Positions 56,787-64,000 of a DNA stretch of 64,000 nucleotides are shown one piece after another. This stretch comes from Paenibacillus piscarius. Lineage in GTDB: Bacteria; Bacillota; Bacilli; Paenibacillales; Paenibacillaceae. The notes beneath the pieces are model-generated. The model made no database searches and had not been told where the DNA came from. It saw nothing but the letters and a program-made list of their open reading frames with translations. The DNA is taken from NCBI RefSeq assembly GCF_022234545.1, contig NZ_JAIEUI010000002.1:518000-581999 (forward strand), given 5' to 3'. The position numbers were made by a program, and so were the translations under genes. Every line of letters starts with the position of its first letter. Position 1 is the first letter of the stretch.

Positions 56787-57740
56787 TCAGGCATGAACCA
56801 CGGAATTAAAGGATACTTTGCTCATCTTCTCCATAACCTCTTGTGCTTCAGCGAACATGGTGGTGATCATCTCTTCCACAGTGGTAATCTTGTTGACCAT
56901 GCCGCAGATCTGGCCGGCCATGACGGAACCGGTATCAGTATCTCCCTCGAACACAGCTCTGCGCAGGGAACCCAGGCTTAAGCTCTCCAGCTCTTCACGC
57001 GAAGCCTTCGCATCCTCCAGTCTGAGGTACTCGGCGATCATGCTGTTCTTGATGCTTCTTACAGGTCCGCCCAGGCTGCGGCCGGTTACGGTGGTGCTGG
57101 TATCATCGGCATTCACAACTGCCAGCTTGAAATTCTCATGCGTCGGGCATTCCACAGTAGCCAGGAACCGGGTACCAACCTGCACACCCTGGGCTCCCAA
57201 GGCAAAAGCAGCGGCAATCCCGCGTCCATCGGCAATCCCGCCGGCCCCAATGACCGGAATGGATACGGCACTGGCAACCTGCGGCAGCAGAGCCATCGTG
57301 GTCGTCTCGCCCACATGTCCGCCCGCTTCAGTTCCTTCAGCCACGATTGCATCTACGCCGAGGGCTTCCATTTTCTTGGCGATTTTGACCGAAGGGACGA
57401 CCGGAATCACGATGATGCCATGCTCCTTCAGAACCGGCATATATGGGGCAGGTGTGCCTGCGCCTGTAGTTACGATCTTCACGCCTTCTTCAATAATAAC
57501 CTGGATCAGCTCAGGGATATTGTTCATCATCAGCATCAGATTGACGGCAAACGGCTTGTCGGTGCTCGCTTTGGCCTTGCGGATCTCGTCACGGAGACGG
57601 TCAGCGGTGAAGCCGCCGGAGCCGATAATCCCCAGCCCGCCTGCGTTGGACACTGCGCCTACCAGAGGAGAGACCGCAATCTGAGCCATACCGCCCTGGA
57701 AAATCGGATATTTGATTCCTAATAGTTGTGTAATCGACAT
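56787..57740 (-). CDS. fabK: FabK-type enoyl reductase / nitronate monooxygenase family
   Basis: A 317-residue FMN TIM-barrel protein. The sequence follows FabK closely: KYPIFQGGMAQIAVSPLVGA, then VSNAGGLGIIGSGG, EGVKIVTTGAGTPAPYMPVL, EGTEAGGHVGETTTMALLPQ with the catalytic His, and PVIGAGGIADGRGIAAAFAL (FMN phosphate site). FabK reduces the enoyl-ACP double bond with NAD(P)H; related 2-nitropropane dioxygenases oxidise nitronates. Placed with an acyl-CoA transferase instead of fatty acid synthesis genes, it may work on an acyl-CoA. ATG eight bases after GGAGGT is chosen over one only two bases after it. Confidence 0.85.
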   Translation of the reverse strand: MSITQLLGIKYPIFQGGMAQIAVSPLVGAVSNAGGLGIIGSGGFTADRLRDEIRKAKASTDKPFAVNLMLMMNNIPELIQVIIEEGVKIVTTGAGTPAPYMPVLKEHGIIVIPVVPSVKIAKKMEALGVDAIVAEGTEAGGHVGETTTMALLPQVASAVSIPVIGAGGIADGRGIAAAFALGAQGVQVGTRFLATVECPTHENFKLAVVNADDTSTTVTGRSLGGPVRSIKNSMIAEYLRLEDAKASREELESLSLGSLRRAVFEGDTDTGSVMAGQICGMVNKITTVEEMITTMFAEAQEVMEKMSKVSFNSVVHA

Positions 57741-57842
57741 TGTCATGTACCTCCATGTGTTATATGAATTTGTATTATTATTGTAGATTTGATCTTGAAG
57801 CATATCCGTCGCTGCGGTGAACATTTGGACTTCCGGCACTCC

Positions 57843-59078
57843 CTAAGCAGCCTTCGCCACTTCCGGTTCGGGCTTCTGCTTCTCCATGGCCTTATAGACG
57901 AAGGTCAAGGCGAAGCCGACCAGGGAGATGACCAGTGCGATATAGAAGGCATTCGTGAAGTTGCCGTCATTGGCTGCCGCCACACTGCCGGCGATTCTCG
58001 GTCCGAAGAAGGCCGCTCCCGAGTAGCCGATGAAGGTGACGCCGTAGTTCACGCCGTAATATTTCATCCCGAACTTCTCACCGACAATGGACGGGAAGAT
58101 GCCCATCGTTCCGCCGAAGCAGAGGCCGATCCCGGCAATCGCTACGGCAAATCCGGCTACGGAAGACGTTAGAGCAATCGTAAGCATCATCGCCGAAATA
58201 ACGAGATAGATCATCAGCAGGCATTTTACGCGGCCGATTCTATCGGATACCGCACCCCAGAACACACGGCCGAGACAGTTGCTCAGCGAGTAGAGACTGA
58301 CGTAAAGAGCGGCGGCTGCGGCAGTTAAGCCGAACATTTTTTGCCCGATGACAGAGGCATTTGCGGTTACCATCATACCAGACAGGGCGCCGATCAGGAA
58401 CAGGCACGCAATCACATAGAACAAAGGCTTCTTGATCATCTCATTCCATGGGATATTGACTCCGCCCCTCGCGGCTGCGGCAGCCGGAGGCGTCCAGCCC
58501 TCAGGAGCATAACCGGCAGGAGCGGGCTTCACCAGCAGGCCCAGACCAAGAACAATAACCAGGAACGCAACGCCGAGTGTGATTAATGCAGATTGTACAC
58601 CATTACTGCTGATCAGCGCATTGGCGATAGGAGCGATTACGATGGTGCCCCCGCCATATCCGGCTGTAACGATCCCTGCTGCTAGCCCTCTTTTATCCGG
58701 AAAAAGCTTCACGCTGTTGCCGATCGTCGAGGAATACACAATCCCCTGGCCGATCCCCGTGATTACACCGTAGGTGATATACAGCATCCAAGGAGCGGTA
58801 GCCAGCCCCGAGAGGATGAATCCGAGGCCGAACATGGCCCCGCCGATGAAGACCGCCTTCTTGGCCCCGCCTTTATCCACCAGCTTGCCGCCCAGAATCA
58901 TCGGAATCGGAGAAATCGCTGCATTAATGGTAAAAGCCATCATAATATCCGGCATCGTCACATCGAATACCTTGGTCAGCGGCAGGGCAAAAATACTGAA
59001 TGCGTAAATTGCGCCTACACAGATGTTAATAATGGTTGAGGCAATGAGTATCCTCCAGCGGTTCAACTGTACGTTCAT
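57843..59078 (-). CDS. MFS transporter, OFA (oxalate:formate antiporter) family
   Basis: A 411-residue permease with twelve predicted spans. OFA-type hallmarks: NRWRILIASTIINICVGAIY at the start, GIGQGIVYSSTIGNSVKLFP in the first half, and GRVFWGAVSDRIGR after span 7. Family members exchange small carboxylates (oxalate/formate, pyruvate, lactate). It lies 41 bp after the CoA transferase gene, so an organic acid linked to that enzyme is the likely substrate. Start follows AAGAGATGAGATT. Confidence 0.88.
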   Translation of the reverse strand: MNVQLNRWRILIASTIINICVGAIYAFSIFALPLTKVFDVTMPDIMMAFTINAAISPIPMILGGKLVDKGGAKKAVFIGGAMFGLGFILSGLATAPWMLYITYGVITGIGQGIVYSSTIGNSVKLFPDKRGLAAGIVTAGYGGGTIVIAPIANALISSNGVQSALITLGVAFLVIVLGLGLLVKPAPAGYAPEGWTPPAAAAARGGVNIPWNEMIKKPLFYVIACLFLIGALSGMMVTANASVIGQKMFGLTAAAAALYVSLYSLSNCLGRVFWGAVSDRIGRVKCLLMIYLVISAMMLTIALTSSVAGFAVAIAGIGLCFGGTMGIFPSIVGEKFGMKYYGVNYGVTFIGYSGAAFFGPRIAGSVAAANDGNFTNAFYIALVISLVGFALTFVYKAMEKQKPEPEVAKAA

Positions 59079-59119
59079 AATCTCATCTCTTTTCTGATAG
59101 GGTTTAGGAATATCACTTG

Positions 59120-60709
59120 CTATACTAAAACTTCCTGCAGCACCTGGTTCTTCTCAGCAATGATCGACTTCAGCTTGCCCCAGTTCTCCTGGAACATGGC
59201 CGGGTCCATCACCTTCAGGTCAGGCGAGATGACCGGCATGAATTCCATCTGATCCAGAACCTCTGTCTGGAGGTCGATGCCCGGCGCGATTTCGGTCAGG
59301 GTCACTTTACCGTTCAGCAGTTCAAAGACTGCACGTTCCGTTACATACACCACCGGCTGCTCCACCTTGGCGGCATACGAGCCGCTAAATGTAATCTGCT
59401 GAACCTTTCGGATGAATTTCTTGGCCTTACCTTCTTGAATGATGTGCAGCTTGCCGTTCTCCACCTTGATCTGTAACCCGCCCGCTGTAAAAGTGCCCGC
59501 GAACACCAGCTTCTTCGCCGCCTGCGAGATATTGATGAACCCGCCGCAGCCCGCTACCCGGGTGCCGAATTTGCTGACGTTGACGTTCCCGTACTCGTCG
59601 GTCTGCGCCAGCCCAAGTACCGACAGGTCAATGCCGCCGCCGTCATAGAAGTCAAACTGGGCATCATGATCGACAATCGCCTCGGAGTTGTACGCATGGC
59701 CGAAGTCCTTAAGCCCGGCGGGAACGCCGCCAATCGAGCCAGCCTCAGTCGTCAGAATCAGCTGGTCGCTTACGCCCTCTTCGGCGGCGATGTTCGCCAC
59801 ATTGACCGGAATGCCTACACCTAAGTTGAGGATCGTGCTTGGCTGAAGCTCAACGGCGGTGCGGCGGGAGATGATTTTGCGCTCGTCGAGCGGCAGGATT
59901 TCAATCGACTCCACCGGCACTTTGACATGGCCGGAGAACGCAGGATTATACTGCGTATTCTCGGTCTGGTAATGATTCTCCGGTGTGGACACCACGATGT
60001 AATCCACGAGAATCCCCGGAACCTTCACATCCTTCGGATTCAGCGTGCCGTTCTTCGCTACCGTCTCGACCTGGGCAATCACGATACCGCCGGAGTTGCG
60101 GACCGCCTGGGCGATCGGCAGGACCTCCATGTGCAGGCCTTCTTTTTCCAGGGTGAGGTTGCCGTTCTCGTCTGCCACGGTGCCGCGGATCAGGCCGATC
60201 TGAATCGGGAACGATTTGTAGAGCAGCCATTCCTCGCCTTCCAGCTCGATCACCTTCACAATGTCTTCCTTCGTGGACGGGGACATCTTGCCGCCCTCTA
60301 CACGCGGGTCAACGAACGTCTCCATCCCCACCTTGGTAATTACGCCCGGACGCTTGGCGGCAATCTCGCGGTAGAGCTGGGTGATTACCCCCTGAGGCAG
60401 GTTGTAGGCCTCGCATTTGTCCTCTTCGATCAGCTTGGCCATCCCCGGGGATGCAATGGCGATCCCGCCGATCCAGCGTTTGATGAGGCCTTCATGGCCC
60501 AGGTGGCTCATGCCCTTGTCGCGGCGGTTGCCGACAGCACTGGCGTGCATCACGGTCAGATTCCTCGGCTGTCCGGTCTGCACGAAGCGCTCCTCAATTG
60601 CAATCCCCATCTCCTCTGCCCAGCAGGATAATCCAAATCCGCTTGCTGCTACTGTGTCCCCGTCCTTGATGAGTTCCGCTGCTTTGGCGGCTGAAATTAC
60701 TTTGCTCAT
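59120..60709 (-). CDS. Acyl-CoA:acetate/propionate CoA-transferase (YdiF/Pct type)
   Basis: A 529-residue protein with fused alpha and beta CoA-transferase domains. N-terminal SAAKAAELIKDGDTVAASGF, GMETFVDPRVEGGKMSPSTK and GIPVNVANIAAEEGVSDQLI are family motifs; the catalytic Glu is in LTTEAGSIGGVPAGLKDFGH at about residue 345, which forms the glutamyl-CoA intermediate. It exchanges CoA between short acyl groups and acetate or propionate. It leads an operon with an OFA transporter and a FabK-like reductase, pointing to uptake and fermentation of an organic acid. Start follows AGAGGAGCAGATGAA. Two Rex-type sites lie upstream. Confidence 0.9.
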   Translation of the reverse strand: MSKVISAAKAAELIKDGDTVAASGFGLSCWAEEMGIAIEERFVQTGQPRNLTVMHASAVGNRRDKGMSHLGHEGLIKRWIGGIAIASPGMAKLIEEDKCEAYNLPQGVITQLYREIAAKRPGVITKVGMETFVDPRVEGGKMSPSTKEDIVKVIELEGEEWLLYKSFPIQIGLIRGTVADENGNLTLEKEGLHMEVLPIAQAVRNSGGIVIAQVETVAKNGTLNPKDVKVPGILVDYIVVSTPENHYQTENTQYNPAFSGHVKVPVESIEILPLDERKIISRRTAVELQPSTILNLGVGIPVNVANIAAEEGVSDQLILTTEAGSIGGVPAGLKDFGHAYNSEAIVDHDAQFDFYDGGGIDLSVLGLAQTDEYGNVNVSKFGTRVAGCGGFINISQAAKKLVFAGTFTAGGLQIKVENGKLHIIQEGKAKKFIRKVQQITFSGSYAAKVEQPVVYVTERAVFELLNGKVTLTEIAPGIDLQTEVLDQMEFMPVISPDLKVMDPAMFQENWGKLKSIIAEKNQVLQEVLV

Positions 60710-60726
60710 TTCATCTGCTCCTCTTT

Positions 60727-60744
60727 ATGTGAATATTTTCACTA
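60727..60744. promoter_or_regulatory. Rex-type operator, proximal
   Basis: ATGTGAATATTTTCACTA fits the Firmicute Rex box TTGTGAANNNNTTCACAA at all but two outer positions. It lies 18 bp upstream of the CoA transferase start. Confidence 0.6.
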
Positions 60745-60879
60745 CAGGTGTTAAAAAAATAATAGCCTTCTGCGTGTCTCTCTCATCCTTCTTCATGTCT
60801 CTTATTATTGCTGCGCTGTGGTGCTTCTTGATTGCTGTTCTGTGGTGCTTCTTGCTGACTCTGCGGTGCCTTGCTTTGT

Positions 60880-60897
60880 TTGTGAAATATTTCGCAA
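60880..60897. promoter_or_regulatory. Rex-type operator, distal
   Basis: TTGTGAAATATTTCGCAA matches the Rex consensus palindrome TTGTGAAATATTTCACAA at 17 of 18 positions. Rex releases such sites when the NADH/NAD+ ratio rises. Confidence 0.7.
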
Positions 60898-61406
60898 TGT
60901 CATCGTATTACAGAATATTGGACCGGTCAATAGGGCGGAAATGGCTTAAAATCAAGGTTTTTAAGTGTGGTAAATTTGCGACTGGCTCCGCTGGACGGCC
61001 TGAAATTCATGCCGTAATGTTCGATAAAAATTCACAAGCCTGCCCCTATCGCCCCGCTGTCGCACACCGGAATTTCCCCAACCTGAAGCCGGGCAAGTGT
61101 CGCAAAATATCCACACTATTTCATGAGGCTCGGCTTGGGCGTTATCCAGATATATTGAAGGCCCCCTTCGCCATGCTGCAAATTGTGCAAATCCGTGAAG
61201 GGGATGGTGTAGCGTTAGGAATCTGGCGAAAAAAAATTTTAATATATTTCTCAGCACGCGGAATTCGCAGATTTGCAACAGTATATTCGGGTCAAACCGG
61301 CCTAATTCGGGGCGAATATTTGCTGGGTGGGATTGGAAGAGTTGTATGATTTCAGCCTGCTATGCTATATTCGGTTCAACTACATATGGGAGTGAGGAGT
61401 GCTGAA
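60898..61406. other. Intergenic region between CoA transferase and FGGY kinase
   Basis: No gene is supported; a long frame here is mostly antisense to the CoA transferase gene. A third, poor Rex-like segment is near 61098 (TCGCAAAATATCCACA). Closer to the CoA transferase, CTGTGGTGCTTCTTG occurs twice, 24 bp apart (60816 and 60840). The rest shows AT-rich stretches suitable for promoters of either flanking gene. Confidence 0.4.
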
Positions 61407-63017
61407 ATGGGGAATTCTGCGGTGAAAGAGGCGGTTGAACGGGGAGAGACCTCGCTGGGCATTGAGCTGGGGTCCACCCGGATCAAAGCGGTGCTGATCG
61501 GCCGGGATTACCAGGTAATCGCATCCGGTACCTATGAATGGGAGAATCAATTGATCGGGGGATACTGGACTTACAATCTTAAGGAAATGATTCAGGGCGT
61601 GCAGACGGCCTATCGGCAGTTGAAGCTTGAGGTTCAGGAGCGTTATGGGGTAACGCTGCAAAGAATCGGCTCCATCGGCTGCTCGGCCATGATGCAGGGC
61701 TATATTGTACTGGACCAGGACGGGGAGCTGCTGGTTCCCTTCCGTACCTGGCGCAATGCCACAACCGCTGAAGCCGCAGCGGAGCTGACTAGCGTCTTTC
61801 AATTCAAAATCCCTGAACGCTGGAGCATCGCCCACCTGTATCAGGCCATTCTGAACAATGAGGCGCATGTGGGCAGCATACGGTATCTAACCACCCTGTC
61901 GGGCTACGTTCACTGGCTGCTGACCGGGAATAAGGCGCTGGGCATCGGTGACGCCTCGGGGATGTTCCCTGTGGATGAAACGGCGAAGCAGTACGATGCG
62001 GATATGGTGCAGCAGTTTGAACGCTTGCTGGAAGGCAGAGGCTACCCGTGGACGCTGCAAGAGATTCTGCCCCAGGTGTACACGGCCGGGGAACACGCAG
62101 GCAGTCTCCATGAGGCGGGGGCCCGGTTGTTGGACCCGTCAGGCAGTTTACAGGCGGGCATTCCCTTGTGTCCGCCCGAAGGCGATGCCGGGACCGGCAT
62201 GGTGGCGACAAACAGTGTCAGGAGACGCACGGGTAATCTATCTGTGGGAACCTCGATTTTTGCCATGTTCGTACTCGAAAAGAATGTGTCCGCCGTCTAC
62301 CCTGAAATCGACATCGTGGCTACGCCGGAGGGCAGCCCTGTCGCAATGGTGCTGGCGAATAACTGCTCCGGCGATCTGAATGCCTGGGTCGGCTTGTTCC
62401 GCGAATTCTATGAGGCTATGGGACAGAAGCCGGATACGGACCAGTTATTCAGCGTTCTGTTGGGCCAGGCGCTGGAGGGGGACGCAGATGGCGGCGGCTT
62501 GCTGAGCTACGGCTACTATTCGGGCGAGAACATCACCGGGCTGGCCCAGGGCCGCCCGCTGTTCGTGCGGTCACCGCAGAGCCGCTTCACGCTGGCCAAC
62601 TTCATGCGGGTCCATCTGTTCAGCGCCTTCGCTGCGCTGCGGCTCGGGATGGATATCCTCACACAGCAAGAGCAAGTCACGTTCCAACAGCTTACGGCAC
62701 ATGGCGGACTGTTCCGCACCCCGCAGATCGGCCAGCGGATCTGTGCCGCTGCGCTGAACGTTCCCGTATCGGTCATGTCCAATGCCGGGGAAGGCGGCGC
62801 ATGGGGAATCGCCCTGCTGGCTGCTTATATGCTGCATAAGGAGCCGGCTGAGAGACTGGCAGATTACCTGAGCACTAAGGTGTTCCCTGATGCCGAAGGG
62901 GAGGAAGTGTCTCCTGACCGCGCCGATGTAGAAGGATTTAACGTGTATCTGGAGCGTTACAGCGCCGGGCTGGCTATTGAGCAAGCGGCGGTGGATTATT
63001 TGGTGGAGAACAGGTGA
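61407..63017 (+). CDS. FGGY-family carbohydrate kinase
   Basis: A 536-residue kinase of the xylulokinase/gluconokinase superfamily. The N-terminal phosphate loop is [16 protein letters not shown] at residues ~16-31. The C-terminal ATPase half has [20 protein letters not shown] and [20 protein letters not shown] with [17 protein letters not shown]. It should phosphorylate a sugar or sugar acid; the substrate is not fixed by sequence, and the family has an unassigned branch common in Paenibacillus. ATG follows GAGGAGTGCTGAA. The small lipoprotein gene overlaps its stop. Confidence 0.85.
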   Translation: MGNSAVKEAVERGETSLGIELGSTRIKAVLIGRDYQVIASGTYEWENQLIGGYWTYNLKEMIQGVQTAYRQLKLEVQERYGVTLQRIGSIGCSAMMQGYIVLDQDGELLVPFRTWRNATTAEAAAELTSVFQFKIPERWSIAHLYQAILNNEAHVGSIRYLTTLSGYVHWLLTGNKALGIGDASGMFPVDETAKQYDADMVQQFERLLEGRGYPWTLQEILPQVYTAGEHAGSLHEAGARLLDPSGSLQAGIPLCPPEGDAGTGMVATNSVRRRTGNLSVGTSIFAMFVLEKNVSAVYPEIDIVATPEGSPVAMVLANNCSGDLNAWVGLFREFYEAMGQKPDTDQLFSVLLGQALEGDADGGGLLSYGYYSGENITGLAQGRPLFVRSPQSRFTLANFMRVHLFSAFAALRLGMDILTQQEQVTFQQLTAHGGLFRTPQIGQRICAAALNVPVSVMSNAGEGGAWGIALLAAYMLHKEPAERLADYLSTKVFPDAEGEEVSPDRADVEGFNVYLERYSAGLAIEQAAVDYLVENR

Positions 63018-63313
63018 TCATGAGGCTTATCGTACAAGCATTCATTATATCTTGTCTGCTACTATCAGGATGCTCAAGCAAGATCACCATGGACAAGGCA
63101 AATGAAATCGCATTGGCAGAGTTCCAGGCCAACTACGAAGAAACCTTCAGCAATTACTCCATGGAGACCAATGAAGGATATTCCTTCAGTGAAAAAAATG
63201 GAGATCCAGTCGCTTGCTATAAAATCACCTTTCTTGACGATCAAGTGGTTCCTATTGCAACCTATTTAATCGCTAAGAAAGATGGTGTAATCGTTAAGTC
63301 GTACAAACGCTGA
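63014..63313 (+). CDS. Small lipoprotein, PepSY-like
   Basis: A 99-residue exported lipoprotein. Signal peptide with lipobox LLSGCSS near residue 20, followed by [20 protein letters not shown] and a short beta segment with [20 protein letters not shown], resembling small PepSY-type domains. The GTG overlaps the kinase stop (GTGA); an ATG two codons later is the alternative. Function unknown; a periplasm-side inhibitor or chaperone role would be typical for PepSY. Confidence 0.7.
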   Translation: MIMRLIVQAFIISCLLLSGCSSKITMDKANEIALAEFQANYEETFSNYSMETNEGYSFSEKNGDPVACYKITFLDDQVVPIATYLIAKKDGVIVKSYKR

Positions 63314-63395
63314 AGAACAAAGTTACTTTAATGAGTGACCGATGCTGGTACTTTATGCCCGTTAATTCGGCGCAGGCGTGGCGCGTCCTGCTCAT

Positions 63396-63612
63396 TGCTG
63401 ATTGTGATCGGTTTTCCGATTACATTTGGCTCACATGCAGCCCACGGTCCCATTGTGATCGGTTTTCCGATTACATTTAGCTCACTCGTTGCCTACGGTC
63501 CGATTGTGGTCGGTTTTCCGATTACATTGGGCTCACGCGCCGCCCACGGTCCGATTGTGATCGGTTTTCCGACTACATTTGGCTCACACGTTGCCGCCAG
63601 TCCCATTGTCTC
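63396..63612 (+). repeat. 51-bp tandem repeat array, four units plus a broken fifth (array C)
   Basis: CGGTTTTCCG starts at 63409, 63460, 63511 and 63562, exactly 51 bp apart. The core ATTGTGATCGG, TTTT, CCGATTACATT is the same as in array A with C instead of T in the loop. The fifth unit matches through GTCCCATTGT and then breaks at the expected core (63607-63613), where the IS3-type element begins. Confidence 0.88.
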
Positions 63613-63684
63613 CACAGCCCCCTAAAGAAGTTGGAGTCCTCCCCCACAAAAATGTAGACTAGATATAGGAGGAGGATGAACGGT

Positions 63685-63999
63685 ATGGGACACTTAACGG
63701 GAACAAGAGAGAAGGCAGCGCAAGAGGTGTTGTCGGGCATTAAGGCAGCGGTGGTTGCCCGGAAGTATGGGGTGACCCCGTCGACGGTGAATCAATGGGT
63801 GAGAGATTACCGGGAAGCCCATGGGGAACAAGATCATCCGTATCCCCAAGATCAGGTGGAGGAAATGAAGCGCCTGCTGGACGTCGAGCAGAAATACGAG
63901 AAGGCTGTGAAGATACTCGGCGAAAAGGAGTTAGAGATTGAGATTCTGCGTGAACTGCTAAAAAAGCCAACCCCTGCTTATCCGAAAAAATCGAGGTAG
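63685..63999 (+). CDS. IS3-family transposase OrfA
   Basis: A 104-residue DNA-binding subunit. Helix-turn-helix AAVVARKYGVTPSTVNQWVR near residues 20-40 and a C-terminal leucine-zipper helix (AVKILGEKELEIEILRELL). OrfA alone inhibits transposition; fused to OrfB by frameshift it makes the transposase. ATG nine bases after GGAGGAGG is chosen over the one directly adjoining it. Confidence 0.9.
   Translation: MGHLTGTREKAAQEVLSGIKAAVVARKYGVTPSTVNQWVRDYREAHGEQDHPYPQDQVEEMKRLLDVEQKYEKAVKILGEKELEIEILRELLKKPTPAYPKKSR
63960..63966 (+). other. Predicted -1 frameshift site (orfA/orfB)
   Basis: The heptamer A-AAA-AAG occurs in the orfA frame (CTA-AAA-AAG) 33 bases before the orfA stop. After a -1 shift the frame continues ANPCLSEKIEVA, open to the edge of the window and typical of OrfB N-termini. 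Confidence 0.7.
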
Positions 64000-64000
64000 C

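Larger units (their letters stand above)
63607..64000 (+). mobile_element. Left end of an IS3-family element
   Basis: The element holds orfA and the start of orfB, which runs off the window. The left end is placed at TGTCTCC because the adjacent repeat array is interrupted here and IS3-family ends begin with TG. The right end and target duplication lie outside the window. Confidence 0.7.

Noticed and set aside
60417..61349. 310-codon plus-strand frame over the start of the CoA transferase gene
   Set aside because: About a third is antisense to a well-supported gene and the remainder is low-complexity intergenic DNA with no start signal.

Overview
The window looks like chromosomal DNA from a spore-forming, Gram-positive soil bacterium of the Paenibacillus type. 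Evidence from the sequence: moderately high G+C, strong AGGAGG ribosome binding sites with many TTG and GTG starts, collagen-like (Gly-X-Thr) exosporium-type proteins, an SLH-anchored protein, many two-component systems of the YesM/AraC, LytTR and hybrid kinase types, and a large polysaccharide utilisation locus. No rRNA, tRNA or CRISPR array was seen.

Layout. 0-8 kb is a spore-surface/glycan block: a partial family 2 glycosyltransferase, a nucleotide-sugar dehydrogenase, two small unknown proteins, and two large collagen-like proteins with a short paralogue of their N-terminal domain. 8-20 kb holds a giant hybrid sensor kinase with its SARP-type response regulator, an exported unknown, a cupin, an AgrA/AgrC-like pair and a secreted serine hydrolase. 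19.7-21.5 kb is a lipid-carrier pair (DedA family protein, then UppP). dedA follows a structured leader resembling a divergent S-box (SAM-I) riboswitch with a terminator, and uppP follows a long inverted repeat. 21.8-30.6 kb has hflKC, a SUKH protein, an amino acid ABC importer operon with an embedded CapA-like gene, and a MerR regulator divergent from an aldo-keto reductase.

30.7-51.6 kb reads as a xanthan (or similar glucuronate/mannose side-chain glucan) utilisation locus. It has a secreted PL8 lyase, a second PL8 lyase without signal peptide, a GH92 mannosidase, a GH88 unsaturated glucuronyl hydrolase, an Lpl-type sugar ABC importer, a YesM kinase with AraC response regulator, and a divergent secreted GH9 enzyme. 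Three promoters in this locus share a two-box operator (AWAGATCACA-N11-ATNNATCATCNA) that I infer to be the regulator's binding site; two promoters also carry CcpA (cre) sites.

51.8-60.7 kb carries an ankyrin protein, an SLH-anchored serine hydrolase and a redox/acyl-CoA operon (CoA transferase, OFA-family transporter, FabK-like reductase, PAS/AAA+ regulator) preceded by two Rex-type operators. 61.4-64 kb has an FGGY kinase, a small lipoprotein and the left end of an IS3-family element.

The most unusual feature is four intergenic tandem arrays (24.5, 37.0, 52.7 and 63.4 kb), all with a period of exactly 51 bp. Three share one hairpin-like core (CGGTTTTYCG flanked by ATTGT/ACATT); the fourth has an unrelated sequence built around another palindrome. 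The IS3 element appears to have inserted into the fifth unit of the 63.4-kb array.
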